From the NCBI GenBank assembly GCA_964351905.1, contig CAYGPG010000001.1, positions 62,001-126,000 of the forward strand: a stretch of DNA of 64,000 nucleotides, written 5' to 3'. A program made the position numbers and the translations under genes. Under the pieces are notes generated by a model that was not told where the DNA came from, searched no databases, and was given only the letters and a program-made list of their open reading frames with translations. Positions 51,892 through 59,878 of the stretch are shown here, one piece after another (the first letter of the stretch is position 1; every line of letters starts with the position of its first letter). The stretch comes from GCA-2708415 sp964351905. GTDB lineage: Bacteria > Pseudomonadota > Alphaproteobacteria > Micavibrionales > Micavibrionaceae.

Positions 51892-54660
51892 TTATCCACT
51901 CCCTTGTTTTGCAGCTAAACCAAATGGTGTTCCCAGTGCAGATCCTATACCTTGTGATCCAGCTGTTAGACCACCCGCTAGATCACCACCAATTTTACCA
52001 CTACCAATGGCGGCGTATTGAACCAAGCTTCCTGTCGGATCAGGCATATTGTCACTAAAGGCAGATACATTGTTGCCTAACCAACGCATGATATTATTTG
52101 GAACAAGGTTGATCATTTTAAAGGAGGATGTTGCCATCATATAAAGAATAACCGCGTAAACAATAGTAAAGAAAAACACGTCAATGGTGTGCATACTGAT
52201 GATGCTTTCTGCGTCCTCCTGAAGGTCAATACCCACACCGACCCTAACAACAATATCAAAAATATCATTTGTAATGGCAGCAAGTGTTGTAAAAATAGCC
52301 ATTCCCCCTAATAATCCAAAGACAGTTAAAATAGGTCTTAAAAAGATTTCAAGGATAAGAAGATATCCATTAAGTGCCATTTTTCCTGGGATGCCTTCGC
52401 CATCAATTGTTAAATGTGCCAGTGCCCATAGAGGAGTGCCCACCATCGCTTCAAATATACCTTTGACCCAATTTCCAACTGCAAAGAAAAAATAGATGAA
52501 AGGCAAAAATGGCAAAATATAATAAGTAATAAAGCCTATAGATAAACCAATTGTTGCAATAGATACAAACATGGCACTAAAAGACTGAAGCGCTCCACCT
52601 AGCCCTGCAAATCCAGCCTGTCCAAAAAATCCTGCACCAAAGGCCGCACCCATTCCAAAGCCAATGCTTGTGATGGCACTTTCAACAAGGCCTTTCCCAA
52701 GCGCAGATAATTTTGCAAGGGGGTGAATTTCTGCGTAGATGGGCTCTCCTCCCTCATCTACTTCGCCTGTTTCAACACGATCACGAATAGTCACAAGACC
52801 ATCTAATCCAAAAATACCACTAATAAAGTCTAATAGGTAATTATTTGTTTCTCTTGGGCGATCACAATTCCAATATCTGTATGCTGTATCTAATGTGTCG
52901 GCGTAAAATTCATCAGTGACAGGAATTGGAACGACTTGGTCATTAGAGGTGCTTCTGGCATAGGCTTCACAGCTCGACACATTACTATCCGCTCCTTTTC
53001 TACCTTCAGAAACGTCGCGCATCACTTTTGGTAAAAGTTTGGGTTGGGGTATATTTCTAACAACAACAACGTAGGCGCCATTAATTTCAGCAATACGGTT
53101 ATACCATATACCTGCGCCACCCCAACCACGTTGTTTTATTTCTTCTGCAATTGATGCATCCGTACCTTGCCTTGCGGCTTCGTAATACTGAGCAATAACA
53201 TTGTCAAATCGGATACGTGATCTTGAGATGGCTTCTGATTTTAAAATAGCGTCTGGTTCTTCACGATCAATGCTGTCACATTCTGCCCGTGCAGCCTGAT
53301 TATTTCCATTATGTGTCCTGCAGGCAAATCGTTTTCCTAATTCACGAAGATAAGTATCGTTCCAAAGAGCTAAAATTTGTAAGTAATAATTTTTTTGTAA
53401 TTGTCCTTTAAAAAACTCTTCCCCCGTATCTTGCAGGGGAATATTTATTGGAATAGTGATTTCGCCACATGCTTCTACGTAATCTACTGACTCGGGGGTT
53501 TCGCTACTGTCAGAAGGATCGGGATGTCCAAAAATAATATCAATATTTTCTCCCCAATTTTGATCTACTAAAGTAGTTAGTGTATCGGCTGATAGGGGTA
53601 AATAATTATACCCTGGTTGATCATATTTCACCATTGCGTAAATCGTGGAATATTGACCAGAACCCGAGTTTCTAACATTATTTAAATAAAAGGCTTCACG
53701 GCAGGTTGTAACAATGGACATAAATTCAACAAGAGAATCAGTATCAGGTTTTTTTGTTTCTGAAATGAGCGTGGCGTTATCTGCGCCTAAAGGATTTGAT
53801 TCTGAAAGTGAATTATTAAATTGTATCCAACCATTTGTTGCAAAACCTGATCCTAATTTAGCGGCATAAAAAGTAACATATTGAGCACCGTTAAACCCAT
53901 AATTTAAAGGCACAAGTAATCCAATTGCAATGACGAGCCTTATGGGCGCGTATATATGGCTAAACCGTTGTCCAAAAGGTGTTCCAGTTTGTGCAGTTTC
54001 TGCGACGACAACAACGATATAATAAAGAAACACAACAATCGCAACGATGAGGATTGCTAAATTATAAAATTGAAACATAGTTTGTAAGCCAATATGAAGA
54101 CTTGATCTTCCATCCGATCCTTCACCTGCACCTTCTAGAGTCCCAAACATATCAGGGAGACCAAAAACTTCGCGTAGCATGAAAAAAGCAATATCAGAAT
54201 CAGGATATTGAGTTTGGAATATACTTGTTGCTGCGGCACTTTCTTGGGCAAAAGCATTGCCAGTAAAAAGCATAAGAAGAAATCCTAATACTTGTAAGGC
54301 AAGAATTATTATACCTGCAAAAATAGCAAAAAATATAATCACCTGATCAATATTTTTTTTATTAAATTTGACGTTATTTGCTGCAACAGCGAGTACTTGT
54401 CTAATGCCAAATTTACCCATATTTTTATATTGGGTATAAGGATGATTTTCAGGAAGAATACGGACAGCCTGATAAATTAAAGCAATGAGGAGAGCCAAAT
54501 ATCCAAAGCCGCCATTAAATAAATATTTTATCTGCGGAACTATACCGGGTAAGAACATATAACCCAAAATGTCACGTTTTTTAAAACGTGCAGAAGAGCG
54601 CGGCGCATTGTTATTGCTTCCTGAATCATTATGCTCGTCGTAATTGCCGCTCACTGCCAT
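51892..54660 (-). CDS. DotA/TraY-like large membrane protein, paralogue 3 (first in operon)
   Basis: 922 residues, first of the three-gene unit. It has an extra polar N terminus of about 28 residues (Asn/Ser-rich), then FLPGIVPQIKYLFNGGF, the hydrophobic stretch 107-133 ending NAFAQ (135-139), ETAQTGTPFGQRFSHIYAPIR, a soluble region with TTCREA, EACGEI, GWGGAGIWYNRIA, and a C-terminal cluster with FAVGNWVKGIFEAMVGTPLWALAH. The segment before HPLAKL lacks the Cys seen in paralogues 1 and 2 and is replaced by an acidic insert, and further cysteines occur (FACRTH, RAECDS, SSCEAY, YWNCDR). Ends with a Gly/Ala-rich tail. Confidence 0.75.
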   Translation of the reverse strand: MAVSGNYDEHNDSGSNNNAPRSSARFKKRDILGYMFLPGIVPQIKYLFNGGFGYLALLIALIYQAVRILPENHPYTQYKNMGKFGIRQVLAVAANNVKFNKKNIDQVIIFFAIFAGIIILALQVLGFLLMLFTGNAFAQESAAATSIFQTQYPDSDIAFFMLREVFGLPDMFGTLEGAGEGSDGRSSLHIGLQTMFQFYNLAILIVAIVVFLYYIVVVVAETAQTGTPFGQRFSHIYAPIRLVIAIGLLVPLNYGFNGAQYVTFYAAKLGSGFATNGWIQFNNSLSESNPLGADNATLISETKKPDTDSLVEFMSIVTTCREAFYLNNVRNSGSGQYSTIYAMVKYDQPGYNYLPLSADTLTTLVDQNWGENIDIIFGHPDPSDSSETPESVDYVEACGEITIPINIPLQDTGEEFFKGQLQKNYYLQILALWNDTYLRELGKRFACRTHNGNNQAARAECDSIDREEPDAILKSEAISRSRIRFDNVIAQYYEAARQGTDASIAEEIKQRGWGGAGIWYNRIAEINGAYVVVVRNIPQPKLLPKVMRDVSEGRKGADSNVSSCEAYARSTSNDQVVPIPVTDEFYADTLDTAYRYWNCDRPRETNNYLLDFISGIFGLDGLVTIRDRVETGEVDEGGEPIYAEIHPLAKLSALGKGLVESAITSIGFGMGAAFGAGFFGQAGFAGLGGALQSFSAMFVSIATIGLSIGFITYYILPFLPFIYFFFAVGNWVKGIFEAMVGTPLWALAHLTIDGEGIPGKMALNGYLLILEIFLRPILTVFGLLGGMAIFTTLAAITNDIFDIVVRVGVGIDLQEDAESIISMHTIDVFFFTIVYAVILYMMATSSFKMINLVPNNIMRWLGNNVSAFSDNMPDPTGSLVQYAAIGSGKIGGDLAGGLTAGSQGIGSALGTPFGLAAKQGSG

Positions 54661-54850
54661 ATTTTTTGCACATTAGAAGCTGTTTATTTAAGAAACGCCC
54701 CTGCTTTTGTCCTTCATGTCTTTGTTACGAAGACGCAAATCCCCATTTAAAGATTATATCATAAGGGTTTAACCCGTTACCAATTTGGTCAAAAAGATAC
54801 TTCCCCAATGAAGATGAGGAAAAGAATAACATATTGATTGTAAAGGAATT

Positions 54851-54885
54851 ATTAAGGTGGAAGAAGTGATTTCTTCTGCCTTAAT
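54851..54885. other. Hairpin in the intergenic region after ettA
   Basis: ATTAAGG and AGAAG pair with CTTCT and CCTTAAT across a TGATTT loop, with a small internal bulge. It lies just past the ettA 3' end, within a 259-base gap upstream of the DotA-like operon. No T-run on either side, so terminator activity is uncertain. The rest of the gap (54661-54919) shows no ORF; it should contain the promoter of the DotA-like operon. Confidence 0.45.
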
Positions 54886-54919
54886 CTTGCCACAGTCTAA
54901 AATTTAGCCTTTTTTTGGC

Positions 54920-56596
54920 TTACCCCGTTTTTAAAGGCTTATATTTCACACGTGATGGTGTGTTTGCATCTTCACCAAAGCGGCGTTTTCTGTCGTTTTC
55001 GTAGTCTTCGTAGTTTCCTTCGAACCAAACAACTTGAGAATCACCTTCAAACGCGATGATATGGGTTGCTAAACGGTCCAAAAATGCACGATCATGCGAA
55101 ATAACCACGGCACAACCCGGGAATCCTTCGATCGCATCTTCCAGAGCAGATAGAGTTTCTGTATCCAAATCATTGGTCGGTTCATCGAGGAGGAGGACGT
55201 TTGCGCCACTTTTTAGCATTCTAGCCAAGTGTACGCGGTTTCTTTCCCCACCTGATAGTGACCCAACAGTTTTTTGTTGATCTGGACCACGGAAGTTAAA
55301 GGCTGAAACATAGGCACGTGATTGCATTTCAATCTTACCGAGCTTCAAGATATCATTCCCTTCGGAGATTTCATCCCAAACCGTCTTGTTTGGATCAAGG
55401 GCATCACGGCTTTGGTCGACATAGCCTAATTTAACGGTATCACCAACCTTAAACGTACCCTCATCAGGGGTTTCAAGGCCAGTTATCATTTTGAAAAGCG
55501 TGGTTTTACCCGCCCCATTTGGTCCAACAATACCGACAATTCCGCCGGGTGGGAGTTTGAAAGACAAGTCTTCAATAAGTAACCTGTCCCCGAAAGCTTT
55601 TTTGATATTTTCCGCTTGAATAACGAGCTCTCCAAGGCGCGGCGGCGTTGGAATAACAATCTGCGCCGTACGTACATCCATTTTTTCGGATTCACGAAGC
55701 ATTTCGTCATACGCCGCAATACGCGCTTTGGATTTGGCTTGGCGGGCTTTGGCACCTTGGCGAATCCATTCAAGTTCACGCGTAAGCGTTTTTTGACGCT
55801 CTGCTTCTTTTTTGCGCTCCAGATCCATACGTTTGGCTTTTGTTTCAAGATAGGCAGAATAATTGCCTTCGTAAGGGATACCTTGGCCACGGTCGACTTC
55901 TAAAATCCAGCCCGTGACGTTATCGAGGAAGTATCTATCATGCGTGACCATAACCACTGTGCCTGCATAATCATCTAAATAACGTTGCAACCACGTCACG
56001 CTTTCGGCATCTAAGTGGTTTGTTGGCTCATCGAGGAGCAGAATATCTGGCTTTTCAAGCAAAAGGCGACAAAGCGCAACGCGACGTTTCTCTCCACCTG
56101 AAAGTTTGGTAACACCTGAATCTTTTGGCGGACAACGAAGCGCATCCATCGCCATTTCAATTGTACGTTCCAATTCCCACCCATTGGCGGCATCAATTTT
56201 GGCCTGTAAATCACCCATTTCGACCATAAGAGCATCCATATCAGCATCTGGATCACCCATTTCGGCGCCAATCGCGTTGAAACGTGTGATATTGGCTTGG
56301 ACTTCGCCCATGGCTTCCATGATGTTTTCAAAAACAGTTTTGCTCTCATCTAATTGTGGCTCTTGCTCCAAATACCCAATTTGCACACCGTCGGCGGCCC
56401 ATGCTTCGCCTTGAAATTCTGTATCACGCCCTGCAATAATCTTAAGAAGGGTCGATTTACCCGCTCCGTTAGGTCCTAAAACACCGATTTTTGCGCCTGG
56501 AAGGAAGCTTAGGGTAATGTCGTTTAATATCGTTTTGCCACCAGGCCATGTTTTGGTTAGACCTTTAATGACGTATGAATATTGATAGGATGCCAT
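54920..56596 (-). CDS. ettA: Energy-dependent translational throttle protein EttA (ABC-F)
   Basis: ABC-F ATPase that binds the ribosomal E site and gates the first steps of elongation by ATP level. 558 residues from the ATG at 56594-56596 (MASYQYSYVIKGL), preferred to a reading from 56623 because AAGGAA precedes it at the right distance. Two ABC domains, each with Walker A (GPNGAGKST, GPNGAGKTT), signature (LSGGEKRRVALCR, LSGGERNRVHLAR) and Walker B (LLLDEPTNHLD, LLLDEPTNDLD), joined by the P-site tRNA interaction linker rich in Lys/Arg (about 245-310). Confidence 0.95.
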   Translation of the reverse strand: MASYQYSYVIKGLTKTWPGGKTILNDITLSFLPGAKIGVLGPNGAGKSTLLKIIAGRDTEFQGEAWAADGVQIGYLEQEPQLDESKTVFENIMEAMGEVQANITRFNAIGAEMGDPDADMDALMVEMGDLQAKIDAANGWELERTIEMAMDALRCPPKDSGVTKLSGGEKRRVALCRLLLEKPDILLLDEPTNHLDAESVTWLQRYLDDYAGTVVMVTHDRYFLDNVTGWILEVDRGQGIPYEGNYSAYLETKAKRMDLERKKEAERQKTLTRELEWIRQGAKARQAKSKARIAAYDEMLRESEKMDVRTAQIVIPTPPRLGELVIQAENIKKAFGDRLLIEDLSFKLPPGGIVGIVGPNGAGKTTLFKMITGLETPDEGTFKVGDTVKLGYVDQSRDALDPNKTVWDEISEGNDILKLGKIEMQSRAYVSAFNFRGPDQQKTVGSLSGGERNRVHLARMLKSGANVLLLDEPTNDLDTETLSALEDAIEGFPGCAVVISHDRAFLDRLATHIIAFEGDSQVVWFEGNYEDYENDRKRRFGEDANTPSRVKYKPLKTG

Positions 56597-56698
56597 AATT
56601 TTTATTCCTTTAATCTTGCTCAATCTATGCGCTTATCTTTGCAGTGGAACTGATTTAGCATATAGTGCGTTAAATGCAAACAGTAAGAGGATTTATCC

Positions 56699-57553
56699 AT
56701 GCCATCTGATTCATCAAAACAATCGATTTTAGAAGCGACGAGATCGCGCGCTAAATTTTCTGGGCATGATCATGGTAAGGCGATGGGGGCGGCAGGCTTT
56801 ATATCCCCTTTGGATGAAAACCAATCAGGTGATTTTTTATCTAAACCAGGACAAACGGCCATTGTGAACCCAACTAAAGACGGTATTGCCGATTTTGAAA
56901 TTGGGTTGGCGTGGGACAATGTTAAAACCAATCGCAATCAGGGTGCAAAAACAGATAAAAAGAAAGTTGGTTTTTTTAATCAAATAACAGACAAGTTTTT
57001 TGGCAATGAGCTAAAGCGCGAAGCGGAAGAAAAGAAAGCCATTCGCAATCAAACAGCAGAGAAGAAATTTTATGCCCGTAAAACATCAAATGGCGTGGAT
57101 TTGGATGTTGGCTGTTTGTACGAGCTTAAAAACGGCAAAAAGGGCTGTATCCAAGCGTTTGGTGAGATGTTTGGTAATCATGATGAGGAGCCGTATATTG
57201 CGTTATCAGGCGACGAGCGCACAGGCGAGAGCGATGGCGAGGATGAGGTGATCCGCGTGAATGGCAAAAAATGGGATGAATTTAAACGCATTGTTATCTA
57301 TGTCTATATTTATGGTGGCGCCGATAATTGGAGCGAAATCCAACCCCAAATCCAAGTCCGTGTTCCGGGTGAAAAACCGATGATTGTATCGTTACGTGCC
57401 CAAAAAGATGAATTTGATCTTTGCGCGGTGGCACGTTTGGAAAATGTTCGTAAAGGAATCAAAATGACAAACCTCTTAGAATACTTCCCGGGTCATGCCG
57501 CAATGGATCGTGCCTTTGGTTTTGGTTTAAAGTGGGAAGATGGGCAGAAATAA
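56699..57553 (+). CDS. TerD-superfamily protein with long N-terminal extension
   Basis: 284 residues. The N-terminal 100 residues are polar and partly disordered, with a charged helix (NELKREAEEKKAIRNQ); the TerD/TerA-like domain is about 60-275, with GIADFEIGLAWDNV, NGVDLDVGCLYEL, the acidic loop ALSGDERTGESDGEDEVIRVN and RIVIYVYIYGGADNW. In characterised TerD the D-x-D and GD-x-x-TG-x-x-DG-x-DE residues bind calcium; here they are present. Tellurite resistance is a family label only; the role is unknown. RBS AAGAGGA. Followed by a calcium exchanger gene. Confidence 0.85.
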   Translation: MPSDSSKQSILEATRSRAKFSGHDHGKAMGAAGFISPLDENQSGDFLSKPGQTAIVNPTKDGIADFEIGLAWDNVKTNRNQGAKTDKKKVGFFNQITDKFFGNELKREAEEKKAIRNQTAEKKFYARKTSNGVDLDVGCLYELKNGKKGCIQAFGEMFGNHDEEPYIALSGDERTGESDGEDEVIRVNGKKWDEFKRIVIYVYIYGGADNWSEIQPQIQVRVPGEKPMIVSLRAQKDEFDLCAVARLENVRKGIKMTNLLEYFPGHAAMDRAFGFGLKWEDGQK

Positions 57554-57642
57554 GCTAAATAATACTTTTCTCGACTTTCTATCATTAACCTTTAGAATCA
57601 AATTCACTTATATCTTTAAATTTAAAACCATTAAGAAAAATT

Positions 57643-58623
57643 ATGCCTGAATTATCCTCGATTGAACTTCTCATTTTTGCATTATGCGCCGTTGTTTTGG
57701 GCATGTATTTTTTGGTAAAAGGTGGAAACTGGACAGTCGATAGCGCAATCTATATTGCGCGACATTTAGGCGTTTCGCCGATTGTTGTTGGGTTTACCAT
57801 CGTCGCCTTTGGAACATCTTTTCCTGAACTTTTAGCATCCTTAGCCGCTAACTTGCGCGGCGCACCAGGCATTACGATAGGTAATGTGTTGGGATCTAAT
57901 GTCGCAAATATTTTTATGGTTGCGGGTATAACGGCTATCTTTGTTCCCTTAGCGGCACATCCAAAGTTGTTGATACGTGACATTATTATCATGCTTATCA
58001 GTACGGCTATTTTATCATACCTAATGTTGGGCGATGTTATCGGTAAGGTTGAAGGGGCTGTCTTATTTGGTTTGTTAATAGCTTACAGCCTTTGGAAATA
58101 TAAAAATGCAAAGTCTGGCAATGCAGTTATTGAAGAAGTAGAGCAGCCTGAATTTAAGAATCTTAAAACCAGTTTACTTTTCTTACTTTTAGGTTTGGCT
58201 GTCATTAGCTTAGGCGCAGATTTATTGATTCGCGGTGGTGTATTAACAGCAAATATTCTTGGCGTGCCGGATTTGATTATTGGCTTGAGTATGATTGCGA
58301 TAGGAACATCACTGCCTGAGCTTTCAACTTGTATTGCCGCCGCCCGTAAAAAACATACTGATGTTGTTTTGGGAAATATTATTGGCTCTAATATTTTCAA
58401 TATTTTAATGATTATAGGGGTTTGTGCTTTTGTAAAACCAATCGCTATGGGCGATATTGACTCTAGAGCATTTGAAATTGATTTATGGGTTACAGTAGGC
58501 GTTACAATATTATTTTCACTATGGATTTTACTATTTAGAAAAATTAATAGAACGGTTGGTTTTGCTTTTGTAGGGCTTTATGCGCTGTATATTCTTTTGC
58601 AATATCAAACGCTTTTAATGTAA
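57643..58623 (+). CDS. Calcium/sodium antiporter (CaCA family, YrbG-like)
   Basis: 326 residues, about ten membrane segments in two inverted halves. The alpha-repeats are clear: VAFGTSFPELLASLAA with GNVLGSNVANIFMV in the first half, and IAIGTSLPELSTCIAA with GNIIGSNIFNILMI in the second. These contain the ion-binding Glu residues. Expected to exchange Na+ or H+ for Ca2+ at the inner membrane. It lies between two TerD-family genes on the same strand with gaps of 89 and 49 bases. Confidence 0.93.
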   Translation: MPELSSIELLIFALCAVVLGMYFLVKGGNWTVDSAIYIARHLGVSPIVVGFTIVAFGTSFPELLASLAANLRGAPGITIGNVLGSNVANIFMVAGITAIFVPLAAHPKLLIRDIIIMLISTAILSYLMLGDVIGKVEGAVLFGLLIAYSLWKYKNAKSGNAVIEEVEQPEFKNLKTSLLFLLLGLAVISLGADLLIRGGVLTANILGVPDLIIGLSMIAIGTSLPELSTCIAAARKKHTDVVLGNIIGSNIFNILMIIGVCAFVKPIAMGDIDSRAFEIDLWVTVGVTILFSLWILLFRKINRTVGFAFVGLYALYILLQYQTLLM

Positions 58624-58672
58624 ATTAAGCACAGGTCCTATTTAAGCACTACATTTGACCAAGGATAAAATA

Positions 58673-59332
58673 ATGGATGACACTAAGGATATAAATCAAG
58701 CTTCTGTTGATGATCAAGGACAAGAGGTCGTGCATCCTAACGAGCCAAAAAACCGTATTAAGCGCGGTGAGGAAATAAACCTGACCTTAAAAGACCCTAC
58801 ATTAAAAGAAATTACAGTTGGTGTTGGTTGGGATTTAAAAGCGTTTGAAAGCGATCCACTAGATTTAGATGCGAGCATTTTCTTACTTGACCGTGATGAT
58901 AAAACCCGCGTGGACGAAGATTTTATTTTTTACAACAGCCTGCAAGGCAGTGATGGTGCGGTCAAACATTTGGGCGATAACCGTACAGGGGCCGGCGACG
59001 GCGATGATGAAATGATGAATGTCAATCTTCACGCCCTGCCGTTTGATATTATGAAGATTTCATTCGTGCTGTCGATATATCCAAATGAGACGCAAGAACA
59101 TGATTTTTCTATGGTGCGAAATGTTTATTTTAGAATCGTCAATAAAGACAATAAGCATGAGATGTTTCGATATGAACTTGATGATGAATTGGGCGGCGGC
59201 GAAGGTTTAATTATTGCCGAGCTTGAGCGTATTGGAACAGATTGGATTTTCCGTGCGATCGGCGAAACGGTTGAGGGTGGTTTAAGTGCTATGGCACAAA
59301 ATTACGGAATTATCGTTGCGGAACAGCTTTAA
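58673..59332 (+). CDS. TerD family protein
   Basis: 219 residues from the ATG at 58673 (Shine-Dalgarno AAGGA); a TTG start 18 bases upstream is less likely. After a polar N terminus (about 1-30) comes a classic TerD domain: GVGWDLKAFESDPLDLDASIF, LDRDDKTRVDEDFIFYN, the calcium loop LGDNRTGAGDGDDEMMNV, ISFVLSIYPNETQEHDFSMV and AELERIGTDWIFRAIGE. All calcium ligands of characterised TerD appear conserved. No terB, terC or terZ homologue is nearby other than the TerD-like gene on the far side of the exchanger. Confidence 0.92.
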   Translation: MDDTKDINQASVDDQGQEVVHPNEPKNRIKRGEEINLTLKDPTLKEITVGVGWDLKAFESDPLDLDASIFLLDRDDKTRVDEDFIFYNSLQGSDGAVKHLGDNRTGAGDGDDEMMNVNLHALPFDIMKISFVLSIYPNETQEHDFSMVRNVYFRIVNKDNKHEMFRYELDDELGGGEGLIIAELERIGTDWIFRAIGETVEGGLSAMAQNYGIIVAEQL

Positions 59333-59345
59333 GAATTTAAAAATC

Positions 59346-59846
59346 CTACATCCCTGATTTAATGCCCATGACCGCGGCGGGTTTGATCTTCGGTGATTTA
59401 TTACCGCCGCCTTGAGAATTACCGCCATAACGCTCACTTTTCTTCACATGCTGCGCCAATAAAGCATCAATGTCAGGAATTTTATCCATTTTTAATTCAG
59501 ACACACAAGCATGGAAAAAATCGACGGCTTTTTCTTCATAGGCATAAAGACCTTCTTCATTTTCTTTGCCGCGAATTTTAACACCTTTCACATCCCATGT
59601 TCCGCCAACGGCAGGCTGAGCAAGAAGCCAGAATACTTGCTCCAAAGGCTGCTGACCATCTTCGGGGTTTTCATACATCATTTGAAGCTCGGCTTCTATT
59701 TCATCGCCGTCACTATTCATGCGGACTTCGGCACTACAAGTAATGCCTTTTTCATCGTCATAGGCAGACCACGGGCACGTTTCATAAGCGGATAAAATAT
59801 ATCCGACCGCTAATTTATCCAGTAATTCTTTTAACTGTACGCGCAT
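59346..59846 (-). CDS. Hypothetical protein, 166 aa
   Basis: Not recognised. Soluble, acidic, with an alpha/beta first 125 residues (VGYILSAYETCPWSAYDDEKG, ITCSAEVRMNSDGDEIEAEL, QVFWLLAQPAVGGTWDVKGV) and a Gly/Asn-rich tail (GGNSQGGGNKSPK). No signal peptide. Convergent with the TerD gene (13 bases apart) and 32 bases downstream of xseA on the same strand, so probably co-transcribed with xseA. Confidence 0.65.
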   Translation of the reverse strand: MRVQLKELLDKLAVGYILSAYETCPWSAYDDEKGITCSAEVRMNSDGDEIEAELQMMYENPEDGQQPLEQVFWLLAQPAVGGTWDVKGVKIRGKENEEGLYAYEEKAVDFFHACVSELKMDKIPDIDALLAQHVKKSERYGGNSQGGGNKSPKIKPAAVMGIKSGM

Positions 59847-59878
59847 AGTTCATTATACCCTTAAAAACGCTTTATAGC

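Noticed and set aside
46457..54660. Complete Dot/Icm secretion locus
   Set aside because: No ATPase, core-complex or coupling protein gene is in the window; only DotA/TraY-like proteins.
56699..59332. Full tellurite resistance operon
   Set aside because: Only TerD-type genes are present; terB, terC and terZ are missing.
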